Positions 1-8,329 are shown, numbered from the stretch's first letter. The stretch: 9,389 nt of DNA from Dehalococcoidia bacterium (GCA_003153955.1 PMCB01000134.1:388-9776); one strand, 5' to 3'. Program-made: numbers and translations. The notes: generated by a model from the letters alone, not told the origin.

Positions 1-1349
1 CTCCCGTTTCCGTCAAACAGGAAATCAGACGCAATCTCATCAAAATGATGCAAGCCCACCGCGAGGTTTTTCAGGGGATTATCGGTTACAGCGACACCGT
101 TATCCCCAATATTGAGAATGCCATCCTTTCCGGGCATGATATGATTTTCCTGGGGGAGCGGGGACAGGCAAAGTCGCGCTTGATGCGCGTATTGATGCAG
201 TTGCTGGATGAAAAAATCCCGGCGATTAAGGGCTGCGAAATTAACGACGACCCTTATAATCCGATCTGTAAACACTGCCGCGACATGGTGGCCGCCAACG
301 GCGACAAGACTGAAATCGTCTGGTTGAGTCGCGAAGAACGCTACTCCGAAAAACTGGCGACGCCGGACATTGCCATGGCCGACCTGCTTGGCGATGTCGA
401 CCCGATAAAAGTGGCCGAGGGCAAATATCTTTCCGACGAATTGACCATCCACTACGGACTGATACCGCGCACCAACCGCGGCATTTTTTGTATCAATGAA
501 TTACCCGACCTTGCGGAACGGCTGCAGGTCGGCCTTTTTAACTTGCTGGAAGAGCGGGACGTGCAGATACGGGGTTACCGCATCCGCCTGCCGGTGGATA
601 TCTTACTGGTGGCCAGCGCGAACCCGGAAGATTACACCAACCGCGGCCGCATCATCTCACCGCTCAAAGACCGGTTCGGCTCCCAGGTCAGGACGCATTA
701 TCCGCTGAATATCCATGATGAAATCACTATTATCAAACAGGAACACCACGATTACGCCGGGACGGGTATCGATACTTTCGTGCCGCCTTACATGGAAGAA
801 ATTATCGCCGAAATCACACATTTGAGCCGCAAAAATCCGGATATCAACCAGCGCAGCGGCGTCAGCGTCCGCGTCTCCATCATGAACTACGAAACGATCG
901 TTTCGAATGCTGTCAGGCGAGCGGTATTATCCGGCGAGAAACTGGCAGTGCCGCGGATCAGTGATTTGCCTTATATTTCCGCCTCGATGGGTTCCAAGAT
1001 AGAGTTGGAAGGCTTCGAGGAAAACAAAGAAGTAAAAATAATCGAGGACCTGGCCCGCCAGGCTGTCCTCAACGTTTTCAACCGACATTTTTCCGCGCCG
1101 CAGATGGACCCGGCGGCGGCACAATTTAAAAACGGCTTCGGGATTGAAGTTTCCGATATGATGCCGGCGAAAAAATATACGGCCAATTTACAAAATAACA
1201 GCCCGTTGGCGGCTGCCGTGAAGAAAATCGCAAAATCGGAACAGCCGGAAATCCTGGCCTCCGCCGTCGAGTTCATTCTCGAAGGCCTCTACGTCAATAA
1301 TAAACTGAATAAGACCCGTTCCGCCGGCAAAAACATTTACCGCAGTTAG
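1..1349 (+). CDS. MoxR-type AAA+ ATPase (magnesium chelatase-like), 5' end missing
   Basis: Cytoplasmic AAA+ ATPase of the MoxR/magnesium-chelatase-like group, expected to couple ATP hydrolysis to remodelling of a target together with the VWA protein encoded 6 bp downstream. The frame is open from base 3 to the left edge, with family-like residues (VSVKQEIRRNLI) ahead of the first ATG at 45. That ATG has no Shine-Dalgarno, so the true start lies outside the window. Numbering from base 45, a Walker A motif GERGQAKS is at residues 37-44. A CKHC pair at 75-78 sits in an insert that could bind metal. The Walker B segment GIFCINELPDL at 146-156 has Asn where Asp is usual, which from memory is normal in this subfamily. 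Sensor-1 is in SANPEDYTNRGR (191-202), and an arginine-finger candidate is R210 in KDRFGSQ. The C-terminal part is a helical lid ending in a basic tail. Family confidence is high; substrate unknown. Confidence 0.9.
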   Translation, partial: PVSVKQEIRRNLIKMMQAHREVFQGIIGYSDTVIPNIENAILSGHDMIFLGERGQAKSRLMRVLMQLLDEKIPAIKGCEINDDPYNPICKHCRDMVAANGDKTEIVWLSREERYSEKLATPDIAMADLLGDVDPIKVAEGKYLSDELTIHYGLIPRTNRGIFCINELPDLAERLQVGLFNLLEERDVQIRGYRIRLPVDILLVASANPEDYTNRGRIISPLKDRFGSQVRTHYPLNIHDEITIIKQEHHDYAGTGIDTFVPPYMEEIIAEITHLSRKNPDINQRSGVSVRVSIMNYETIVSNAVRRAVLSGEKLAVPRISDLPYISASMGSKIELEGFEENKEVKIIEDLARQAVLNVFNRHFSAPQMDPAAAQFKNGFGIEVSDMMPAKKYTANLQNNSPLAAAVKKIAKSEQPEILASAVEFILEGLYVNNKLNKTRSAGKNIYRS

Positions 1350-1355
1350 GACACG

Positions 1356-3002
1356 ATGACTACTTACCGCTATTCGGAATGGGACGGCACCCAGCCTGCT
1401 TTGAGGTTGGACAAAGACGAACTGATGGATGAGCTCGCTAAAGGCCTGATGCACGACAGCGACCTATCATTGCTGCTGTGGAAAATGCAGCGGGAAGACA
1501 AGAAGAACGGACAGGAACGGTTGACCGGACTGCAAAAACTGCTGCAGCGCCTGCTTGAGGAAAACCAGAAACAACTGGGAAAGTACAACCTGGACACGAT
1601 GATGGCTGAAATGAAAAATAAGGTGGCTGACATCATCAAGCAGGAACAGGCCGCCATCCTGAAAAAGCTGGACGAAGCCCGAAAGAAAGCCGCACAAAGT
1701 GATGCCGAACCTGGTTCGGAGACAAACAAAAATCAGCTGCAAAAACTTGAGCAGCAGGCGGCGTCCGCCCTCAAGAAACTGAAAAACTTACCGTCTGATA
1801 TCAGCGGTAAAATAAAAGCGCTGCAAAATTACGAATTTACGGACAAAGATGCCCAAGAGCAATTTCAGGATTTACTGGGGGCCAGTCTGGAAGGCCTGAA
1901 CTCCGACGAAATACCGGAAGGAGCCACTCCTTATCTCGGCACGGAATCAATCAGCTATAACGAAGCGATGAAGCTCATCGAGACGCTGCAGGAAATGGAC
2001 AAATTGAGCGGGCAGATTGAAAATGCCAGGGCCGAGAACAGTCCGGGACTGGTAGACCGGCAAGCCGTACGCGAATTGCTGGGCGAACAGGGCATGGAGA
2101 CGCTGGAAAGGCCCGGGGTTACCAAAATGCTGGAAGAGGCGAACTTCATCCGGCGGAAAGAAGGCGGTTTTGAATTGACGCCGATGGGCGTGAGAAAAAT
2201 CGGGCAAAAAGCCTTAAACGATGTTTTTTCCCAATTGCGGTTTAAAACCGGGGACAGGGGCGGGGTTTGGAAAAGAAGCGATGAAACCAAGCGGTTTGAA
2301 TTCGGGGATAATTTTGATATTGATTTGAGACAGACGGTCATGAATGCACTGATGAGCGAACCGCAGCATTCGCCGGTCAAATTGAAAATCACCGATTTTG
2401 AAGTTTATAAATATGAGCAGTCGGCGCGTTCGGCGACGGTGTTGATGCTCGACCTCAGCCTGTCGATGTCGGTACGGGATAACTTCTATGCCGCCAAGCA
2501 CGTGGCCCTGGCCCTCGACGGGCTGATACGCAGCCAGTTTCCGCAGGACAGCCTCCATATCATTGGTTTTTCCAGTTACGCCCGCGAGATTAAAAAAGAG
2601 GAACTGGCGACTTTACGCCTGGACCAATCCGACCCATACACTAACATCCAGCACGGTCTGGAACTCGCCAGAAAACTGCTGGGAAAAGAAAAAGCGCAGA
2701 ACAAACAAATTATCATTATCACGGACGGCGAACCGACCGCCCATCTTGAAGAAGGGCAACTCAATTACCAGTTCTCACCCGGCGCAAAAACCCTGCAAAT
2801 GACACTGCGGGAAGTGGAAAACTGCAGCCGGCAGGGAATCACGATCAATACCTTTATGCTGGGCGAGAGTAACCTCAACAATGCGTTTATCACCCGAATT
2901 GCCAAAATAAATAAGGGCCGGGTTTTCTTTGCTAACCCCGACGGGTTGGGACAGTATGTGCTTGTAGATTATCTCTCCAACCGGCGGAAAAGAGTGAGCT
3001 GA
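1356..3002 (+). CDS. VWA-domain protein, partner of the MoxR-type ATPase
   Basis: A 548-residue cytoplasmic protein with no signal peptide or membrane segment. The C-terminal half is a von Willebrand factor A domain with a complete MIDAS: DLSLS (D366, S368, S370), a Thr in DPYTN (T429) and Asp in ITDGEP (D457). It should therefore bind Mg2+ and a partner's acidic residue. The N-terminal ~180 residues are Lys/Glu/Gln-rich and helical, with likely coiled coil around 50-145. A short winged-helix-like piece (TPMGVRKIGQKAL) precedes the VWA domain. The architecture resembles BchD/ChlD, CobT and RavA-ViaA partners in pairing an ATPase with a VWA subunit, but neither product can be assigned to cobalt or magnesium chelation from sequence. 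The start ATG lies 6 bp after the ATPase stop with AGGA just upstream, so the two genes are surely co-transcribed. The stop lies 12 bp from the converging membrane-protein gene. Confidence 0.9.
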   Translation: MTTYRYSEWDGTQPALRLDKDELMDELAKGLMHDSDLSLLLWKMQREDKKNGQERLTGLQKLLQRLLEENQKQLGKYNLDTMMAEMKNKVADIIKQEQAAILKKLDEARKKAAQSDAEPGSETNKNQLQKLEQQAASALKKLKNLPSDISGKIKALQNYEFTDKDAQEQFQDLLGASLEGLNSDEIPEGATPYLGTESISYNEAMKLIETLQEMDKLSGQIENARAENSPGLVDRQAVRELLGEQGMETLERPGVTKMLEEANFIRRKEGGFELTPMGVRKIGQKALNDVFSQLRFKTGDRGGVWKRSDETKRFEFGDNFDIDLRQTVMNALMSEPQHSPVKLKITDFEVYKYEQSARSATVLMLDLSLSMSVRDNFYAAKHVALALDGLIRSQFPQDSLHIIGFSSYAREIKKEELATLRLDQSDPYTNIQHGLELARKLLGKEKAQNKQIIIITDGEPTAHLEEGQLNYQFSPGAKTLQMTLREVENCSRQGITINTFMLGESNLNNAFITRIAKINKGRVFFANPDGLGQYVLVDYLSNRRKRVS

Positions 3003-3014
3003 ATTCTATCTGTT

Positions 3015-4481
3015 TTATTTGACTGCGGATACTGAGATTTCCGGCTTGTTATCCGATGGTCCGGCGCCGGGCAATGTTTTTTGCAAAACATCCGCCTCAT
3101 TTACCATGATATAGGCCAGCGCAATAATATCGACATAGAAGAAATAGGGGAAAATGCTGCGCCATGCGAAAAACAGCGGTAGTATCGCCAGAATCAGTCC
3201 TGTTTGCGGATATCTGCGGCAGTATTTGAAATACCAGACGATGGCGGCAATAAACGTCACCGCTTCCAAAGCAGTGAAAGGCAAAGACGATCTGAGTTTT
3301 ACTACGCCGCTGGCAACAAGGGTAATCAGGCCCATTCCGTTGGGAAACATCAGGTCGGTCATCGGCGAAGTAATTGAAGCAAACCACAGCCTCAGGTCAC
3401 CAATGGCAAAAGGCAGATTGGTAACTACGAAAATCATCACGATAACAGACATCCCCGCCAGCAGTTTTTTTGTGCCGTATGTTTTAAACAAAAGAATCAG
3501 ATAAAAAGGCAGGAAAAACCACGCGGTCTGCTTGGTAGTGACAGCAATGCCCATACAAATTGCCGACAACCAGAGATTCCGGTTGAGCGCCAGCCATGCA
3601 ATGAGCAGAAAAGGGAAATAGAGATTACCCATTTCACCGCCGGAAAAGATAGAATTCCAGAGTTCCAGACTGATGAGCGCAACTCCGATGAACAAAAGTC
3701 GTTTCTTCTTCGGTATTATCCATACCGCATATGCTAACCCCGCCAAAAAAAAGATCGCGTACACAATTCGTATATCCGAAATGCCTAGAAAAACAAATGG
3801 CGCTGACAGCAAAAAAGAGCCGGCGGGATAACAGACCTTCGATTCGATCTCCGGCGGCACCGTAGACGGCGTCTGGATAGCTTTGTCCCATAATTGCTGC
3901 AATTGGGTTTCGGTGGGATAGGGGAAGACGTCATAAAAGGACCCAACCCGCAGCGGCGTGACTCTGTCATAAGTTCCGTTATAATCCAGCAGGGCTTCGA
4001 TGATATTGGCATGGGCATACGGGTTCTTGCCGTGCAGCAGGTTTTCCACCGCCTGTTTCGATAAAATCGTGCCGTCATTATAGCCGTAATCCCGCTGTAC
4101 GCCGGTCAGGAGCTGCCGCAGATCGCGGGAAGTATTCCTGTTTTGTATGGCGTGAGGAATGATGATACTCACCATTACTGCCACCAGGAAGCCAATCACA
4201 AAGAGAGCGCTGAAAATGATCAATGCGCCCCGTTTAAGCCGGTGCATTTGATTTTGGAGAATAATATCCGTCCGCGGCAAAAGACTGATAAAAATAACGA
4301 CGAACCAGATGAGTAAAGTCATGGTTGCGACTATCAGAAGAGCCGGAATGTTCAGTACAAAACCGAAACTGAAAATCACTGTGGAGAGAAGCAGAATCAA
4401 TACGGCATAAAAAAACAGTAATGTCCTTGGCGTGGAGTATATCTTGGAGTCGGGTGATTTTATGTTCATACAGATTAACAT
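3015..4481 (-). CDS. Polytopic membrane protein, GT87/GT39-like glycosyltransferase (putative)
   Basis: A 488-residue integral membrane protein with roughly 12-13 hydrophobic segments. Three helices (about residues 21-43, 45-68, 85-109) precede a polar loop of about 110 residues, presumably outside the membrane. This loop contains GKNPYAHANI, the phrase that typically opens a lumenal domain in DUF2029/GT87-like enzymes, and ends at KVCYPAGSFLL. Further helices follow, with NSIFSGGEMGNLYFPFLL and TTKQTAWFFLPFYLILL resembling core segments of lipid-linked-sugar transferases. The tail after the last helix is polar. If the family call is right it transfers a sugar from a polyprenyl-phosphate donor on the outer membrane face; substrate unknown. 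Two in-frame ATGs (4481 and 4469) compete and neither has a convincing Shine-Dalgarno, so the exact start is uncertain. It looks like a stand-alone gene, running convergently into the VWA gene. Confidence 0.72.
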   Translation of the reverse strand: MLICMNIKSPDSKIYSTPRTLLFFYAVLILLLSTVIFSFGFVLNIPALLIVATMTLLIWFVVIFISLLPRTDIILQNQMHRLKRGALIIFSALFVIGFLVAVMVSIIIPHAIQNRNTSRDLRQLLTGVQRDYGYNDGTILSKQAVENLLHGKNPYAHANIIEALLDYNGTYDRVTPLRVGSFYDVFPYPTETQLQQLWDKAIQTPSTVPPEIESKVCYPAGSFLLSAPFVFLGISDIRIVYAIFFLAGLAYAVWIIPKKKRLLFIGVALISLELWNSIFSGGEMGNLYFPFLLIAWLALNRNLWLSAICMGIAVTTKQTAWFFLPFYLILLFKTYGTKKLLAGMSVIVMIFVVTNLPFAIGDLRLWFASITSPMTDLMFPNGMGLITLVASGVVKLRSSLPFTALEAVTFIAAIVWYFKYCRRYPQTGLILAILPLFFAWRSIFPYFFYVDIIALAYIMVNEADVLQKTLPGAGPSDNKPEISVSAVK

Positions 4482-4544
4482 TTCACATTGTAATACTACG
4501 TAAAGCCGAATACAACTGGAAAAATGGGATTACGCCGTATAACA

Positions 4545-4576
4545 AAGGAGCCGCTAAATTTCTTTAACGGCTCCTT
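4545..4576. terminator. Intrinsic terminator-like hairpin downstream of the GH4 gene
   Basis: A 9-bp perfect stem (AAGGAGCCG with CGGCTCCTT), one C/A mismatch, then 4 more A-T pairs closing a 4-nt loop (TTTC). It lies 43 bp beyond the GH4 stop codon. On the - strand the stem is followed by a modest U-run (UUUGUUAU). On the + strand it is followed two bases later by seven T (4579-4585). It may work in both directions, with the better U-tract oddly on the strand that has no gene running into it. Confidence 0.65.
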
Positions 4577-4618
4577 ACTTTTTTTACGTTGTAAAAGAGA
4601 ATTAAGTCTTTTTACTGT

Positions 4619-5938
4619 TTATTTGTAGCCTTTCATGAATTCTTTTTCCGCTTTGAACATTTCACCAACCATCTCTTTGATTTCATCGATGGAAAGCGTG
4701 GAGAAGGTCAACGGGTCGAGCAGAATGGCTTGCAGGATTTTGGTCTTATCCTTTTCGACGATGCCTCTGACGGCCAGTTCCTGAACGTTGACATTTAAGC
4801 GGTTCAAAGCAGCGCATTGTGCCGGCAGGTTGCCGACGTAAGTGGGGTGAACCCCGCCCTTATCTACCATACACGGGACTTCAACTACGCAGCCTTCGAG
4901 CAGGTTGGGGATGAGTCCGGTATTCTTAACGTTGCCGAAAACCCGTGTCTGTTCGTTGGTCTCCATCGCGTTGATCATCTCCGCGGCGATCTTGGTATAG
5001 CGGTGCTCTTCGGTCAATTTAAATTTGAAACCGGTCTTTAACTGCTTCCGTAATTCGTCATCCTGCTTGGCGGTGATTGCGTCCGCGTCTGCATACATGT
5101 GTTCGTTAGAACCTGCTTTGTATTTTTCGACGAGTTTCGGGGTCCGTCTGAAATACGGCAGAGAAATGGAGAGGTGACCGTAACCGCTGGTGAAATAACC
5201 GAAGGTTTTGAATGCCTCGATTTCAATCGGGCTTTCCCCACCTTCGGCAGCTTCATGCTGGGCGGCTACCGACATTTTGTCAATCTTTTCCCGTAATACC
5301 GGATAAAGGTCCTCTCCTTTGTACAGTATTTCCAGGAACCATGACTGATGATTCAAGCCGCCAACGCTGTACCAGATATCCTTGGCAGGTACTCCGGCGA
5401 TTTTGGCGAATCTTTCTTCGCCGCCGGTGGGGTTGGGGCACAAACCGACATTTTTAATTTTGGAATAATCATTCATCGCCCAGCAGTTGATGGCCATGGG
5501 GTTGCAATAACTCATCAACCAGGCATCGGGACAAACTTTTTCCATATCGTGGCAGATATCCAGCAACGCCGGGACCTGCACCAATCCCTGGAAAATACCG
5601 CCGGCTCCGGTAGCATCCGGCTGGACTTCCAGTCCGCGCTTCCATGTAATTTCACGAATAAACCGGGCCGCCCGCCAACCGCCGGGACGGATACTGGTGA
5701 TAACATAATCGGCGCCGTCTACCGCAGCGCGGCGGTCAGTGGTTGATTCAACCTTTAAATTCAGTTTGTTTTGCTCCACCATTTTATTGGCATAAGCAGC
5801 AGCCAGGTCCAACCTGTCCTTATCGATATCCATCAGTGTGAGGGTACTGCCGGATAATTTCGGGAAAAGCATGATATCCGCAATAAAATCCCTACCGAAG
5901 ACATAGCTGCCAGCACCAATCAGTACAATTTTTGCCAT
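4619..5938 (-). CDS. Glycoside hydrolase family 4 protein (alpha-galactosidase/alpha-glucosidase-like)
   Basis: A 439-residue cytoplasmic GH4 enzyme. This family cleaves glycosides by an NAD+-dependent oxidation-elimination route with a divalent metal, usually Mn2+. Visible are the N-terminal Rossmann loop GAGSYVFG (residues 8-15), SIRPGG (82-87), CNPMAINCWAM with N146, the metal-ligand Cys in VGLCPNP (C167) and the metal-ligand His in GGLNHQSW (H197). GYFTSGYGHLS around 248-257 corresponds to the catalytic-base region. The residue after the metal Cys, usually His in family members, is Pro168, so this is a divergent member and substrate (alpha-galactoside, alpha-glucoside or uronide) cannot be fixed. 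The start is the ATG at 5938: GGAGG at 5946-5950 lies 7 nt upstream. The in-frame TTG at 5944 is too close to that site. It has its own promoter and no transporter or regulator gene beside it. Confidence 0.88.
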   Translation of the reverse strand: MAKIVLIGAGSYVFGRDFIADIMLFPKLSGSTLTLMDIDKDRLDLAAAYANKMVEQNKLNLKVESTTDRRAAVDGADYVITSIRPGGWRAARFIREITWKRGLEVQPDATGAGGIFQGLVQVPALLDICHDMEKVCPDAWLMSYCNPMAINCWAMNDYSKIKNVGLCPNPTGGEERFAKIAGVPAKDIWYSVGGLNHQSWFLEILYKGEDLYPVLREKIDKMSVAAQHEAAEGGESPIEIEAFKTFGYFTSGYGHLSISLPYFRRTPKLVEKYKAGSNEHMYADADAITAKQDDELRKQLKTGFKFKLTEEHRYTKIAAEMINAMETNEQTRVFGNVKNTGLIPNLLEGCVVEVPCMVDKGGVHPTYVGNLPAQCAALNRLNVNVQELAVRGIVEKDKTKILQAILLDPLTFSTLSIDEIKEMVGEMFKAEKEFMKGYK

Positions 5939-5977
5939 AATCAAACCTCCTATTACTTGTTATATATCATACAACCA

Positions 5978-6006
5978 AATATATACTGTTGTAAAAACTG
6001 CGTCAA
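5978..6006 (-). promoter_or_regulatory. Sigma-70-type promoter of the GH4 gene
   Basis: Reading the - strand, TTGACG (6001-6006) and TATATT (5978-5983) are separated by exactly 17 bp, giving a near-consensus promoter. Transcription would start near 5971 and yield a leader of about 30 nt ending in the GGAGG site. Just downstream of the -10, TTGT and ACAA arms (5958-5975) form an imperfect AT-rich dyad that could be an operator. That part is speculative. Confidence 0.72.
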
Positions 6007-6066
6007 GAGATTTTTACGGCCCGATGATTTCAGGCAGCGGATTATGCTTTTAATGTTTAAAAAGTA

Positions 6067-7287
6067 CTATTGAACATCCGCAGGAAATTTGCCGGATAAT
6101 TCACGGTATACCCGCAATAAACCGTTGGCGGTCGAGGACCAGTTATATTTCAAGACGGATTGGCGCGCCGCTCCTGCCATCGATTCCCGTATTTCATTTT
6201 CTCTCATTAACAAACACAAATACGTAGCCAGCAATTCCGGGGAGCGTTCGTCAAACAGATAGCCGGTTTCGCCGTCTTTGACAATCGCGGCCAAACCGCC
6301 GACACGGGATGCGACGACGGGGGTGCCGGAAGCCAGAGCTTCCACCGCTACCATGCCGAAACTTTCGTGATACGAGGGGACGACGCAAATATCGGCGGCG
6401 TTATAAAATGTCGGCATTTTATCATGTTCGACCGCGCCGACAAACCCGACCATGCTGCTGATGCCGAGCTCATTGACCAGTGAGTTCATTTTTTTCAATT
6501 CATCGCTCTTTCCGGCGTTTCCCCCGACGACCAGCAGCCGCGTGGTGCCGTGGTTCGGTAAATAAGTCATGGCATGGAGCAACAACTCCAACCCCTTGAA
6601 CGGCTGGAGACGTCCGGCAAAAAGCAAAACCCGGCGGTATTCTTCCAGATCCAATTCCCGGCGGGCTTCTTCCCTGTCTGAAGGATGGAATAAATCAAGG
6701 TCCACACCGGCGGGAATAACCCGGACCTTTTCCGGCGGACTTTGATAGAGCTGAACCAAATTATTTTTTCCTTCCTGAGTGGAAGTTACAATACAGTCCA
6801 CAGATGCGACAATTTCTTTTTCGGACTGGATACGCAGTTCCGGTTCTTCAGCTATTCCCGATGCGCGGTTCTTCACCGCCCCCAGGGTGTGGAAAGTAAC
6901 CACATGAGGAATGCCCAGTTCTTTTTTCAACTGCTCGCCAACTAACCCCGAAGTCCAATAATGGCTGCGGATAATATCATATTTCGCGCCGTCCCGCTGC
7001 AAAAAAGCCGTCAGGTTGGCCTGAAATTCGGGTAGACAATTATAAATTTCTGTTTTCGAGATATCTTTAGCTTCGCCGGCGTTGATATGAATGAGACGGG
7101 TCCGCTCATTGATATTAATTATTTCCGGCTCATCCGGGTCATGCCGCCGCGCGAAAATGTCCACCTGAACACCCAGCTTGTTCATCTCATTGGCGAGCGC
7201 CAGGATGTACAAATTCATCCCGCCGACATCCCCGGTACCCGGAGAACGCTGCGGACAACTGTGAACACTTATCTCGGCGATGCGCAC
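6067..7287 (-). CDS. GT4-family glycosyltransferase, MshA-like
   Basis: A 406-residue cytoplasmic GT-B fold, retaining glycosyltransferase of family GT4, using a nucleotide-sugar donor. The N-terminal phrase ISVHSCPQRSPGTGDVGGMN (residues 6-25), the SHYWTSG segment (108-114) and FHTLGAVKN (132-140) are close to the MshA group (D-inositol-3-phosphate glycosyltransferases) and related sucrose-synthesis enzymes. Donor-site residues R226 and K231 sit in GRLQPFKG. The EX7E motif is intact in HESFGMVAVE (E308 and E316). Length is normal for the group. The start is GTG at 7287, preceded by AAGGAG with 8 nt spacing. That ribosome site overlaps the last codons and TGA of the acyltransferase gene 4 bp upstream, so translation is likely coupled. 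MshA identity is not claimed: mycothiol genes other than a distant acyltransferase are absent here, and MshA-like GT4 enzymes also build cell-surface glycans. Confidence 0.88.
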   Translation of the reverse strand: MRIAEISVHSCPQRSPGTGDVGGMNLYILALANEMNKLGVQVDIFARRHDPDEPEIININERTRLIHINAGEAKDISKTEIYNCLPEFQANLTAFLQRDGAKYDIIRSHYWTSGLVGEQLKKELGIPHVVTFHTLGAVKNRASGIAEEPELRIQSEKEIVASVDCIVTSTQEGKNNLVQLYQSPPEKVRVIPAGVDLDLFHPSDREEARRELDLEEYRRVLLFAGRLQPFKGLELLLHAMTYLPNHGTTRLLVVGGNAGKSDELKKMNSLVNELGISSMVGFVGAVEHDKMPTFYNAADICVVPSYHESFGMVAVEALASGTPVVASRVGGLAAIVKDGETGYLFDERSPELLATYLCLLMRENEIRESMAGAARQSVLKYNWSSTANGLLRVYRELSGKFPADVQ

Positions 7288-7291
7288 CTGC

Positions 7292-8272
7292 TCAGCTCCT
7301 TAAAATCACACATCTGGATACCGGCACATCCTGCCCGCCCAGATCATACTTATACGGTTCGTTACCGGATAGAAAATCGAAGCGCTTTTTCCCGTTTTTA
7401 ATCGCATCCTGAATATCATGTACCTCCAGCAGCAAACTGACGCTCAGGGCCGAATAGGCCGGGTTGTAAGCGCTGTTATAGAGGTATATATCTTTATTAT
7501 AATCGAAACAGAGCGTGGCGCTGGCCGGCACTCCGTCCACTTCCAGAAATGACAATCTGATATTGCCTTTTTCCGCCAGCGAAGAAACCATCGCCGAGAA
7601 AAACTCCCGCTTCGGCCCGGTCATAAATTTTGCTTTATCCGGATTACTCAATTGAAAGAGCGAAAAGAAACTATCCATAGCCGCCGGCATTTTTTCTGGT
7701 TCTATTACAGTCAGATAATTCACCGCATTGCTCTGCTCCAACCGCCGCAATTTACGCCGCACTTCATGGCGATCTTTAGTTTTCAACAAAGCGAAGTAAT
7801 CTTCCCAATTTACGGGCAGGAAAAGTTGCGGGCTGACGTTCGTTTGATTGATTTCGACCCGGTGGCCCTTTTGACGGATCAATGGGGTTAAATATTTCAA
7901 AGTAAACGAATCAGGCAAAACCGAATCCAGTTCCAGATCCTTCCAATTCAGTCGTTCGAGATAATCCAGCAATTGGGTAAAAAAATAGTCTTCATGACCG
8001 GCGCGGACGACAAAATCCATATAATCGCAAACATCGGGGCTGCCGATAAATGACAGTGTTTTATCTTTACGTTTAAGGGGGGCAATACCGACAAGCTGTG
8101 AGCCGTCATAGATAGAAAGAAGTGTAAATTCGTAGCCGCTGTTGAAAACGTTCCACCAGGATTTTAGCCATTGCGGGGTAAAAAAAATGTAATTACTTGA
8201 ACTATTGGTCAGGAGCTCTTGCCATTCCGCGTCCAGGTTAACGAAACTATCAAGCCGTACAGAGTCGCTCAT
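7292..8272 (-). CDS. CelD/BioF2-type GNAT acyltransferase (Acetyltransf_6)
   Basis: A 326-residue soluble protein with the marks of the CelD/BioF2-like acetyltransferase family (PF13480, a FemAB-like double GNAT fold). It has an N-terminal FFTPQWLKSWW (30-40), LLSIYDGSQLVGIAPL (51-66), and the basic helix KDRHEVRRKLRRLE (166-179) that opens the second domain. A beta segment at IRLSFLEVDGVPASATLCF precedes the C-terminal hallmark FDFLSGNEPYKYDLG (298-312). Members are commonly found in exopolysaccharide and cell-wall gene sets, where acyl transfer to sugars or amino acids is inferred. It is the first gene of an operon with the MshA-like glycosyltransferase. The ATG at 8272 has no Shine-Dalgarno and lies only 8 bp from a good -10 element, suggesting a leaderless message. 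Substrate unknown. Confidence 0.82.
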   Translation of the reverse strand: MSDSVRLDSFVNLDAEWQELLTNSSSNYIFFTPQWLKSWWNVFNSGYEFTLLSIYDGSQLVGIAPLKRKDKTLSFIGSPDVCDYMDFVVRAGHEDYFFTQLLDYLERLNWKDLELDSVLPDSFTLKYLTPLIRQKGHRVEINQTNVSPQLFLPVNWEDYFALLKTKDRHEVRRKLRRLEQSNAVNYLTVIEPEKMPAAMDSFFSLFQLSNPDKAKFMTGPKREFFSAMVSSLAEKGNIRLSFLEVDGVPASATLCFDYNKDIYLYNSAYNPAYSALSVSLLLEVHDIQDAIKNGKKRFDFLSGNEPYKYDLGGQDVPVSRCVILRS

Positions 8273-8280
8273 TTGGAATT

Positions 8281-8309
8281 AGTATAGCATCAATGTACGT
8301 TCGGGACAA
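8281..8309 (-). promoter_or_regulatory. Promoter of the acyltransferase-glycosyltransferase operon
   Basis: On the - strand, TTGTCC (8304-8309) and TATACT (8281-8286) are spaced by 17 bp. The -10 differs from consensus at one base. With only 8 bp between the -10 and the ATG at 8272, transcription should begin at or beside the start codon. Confidence 0.6.
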
Positions 8310-8329
8310 CCGTAAATCAAAGGAGGAAA

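Noticed and set aside
3154..3504. 116-codon + strand frame inside the membrane-protein gene
   Set aside because: It is antisense to a clear polytopic membrane protein and shows no domain or ribosome site.
4493..4521. Possible promoter (TTCCAG, 17 bp, TAGTAT) before the membrane-protein gene
   Set aside because: The -35 matches consensus at too few positions to support a call.
4582..4596. Small inverted repeat TTTTAC-gtt-GTAAAA after the GH4 gene
   Set aside because: Six AT-rich pairs with a 3-nt loop are expected by chance in this AT-rich gap.
5348..5746. 132-codon + strand frame inside the GH4 gene
   Set aside because: It is antisense to conserved GH4 motifs and has no recognisable family features.
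5939..5944. TTG start two codons upstream of the GH4 ATG
   Set aside because: It would lie only 1 nt from the GGAGG site, while the ATG at 5938 has ideal 7-nt spacing.
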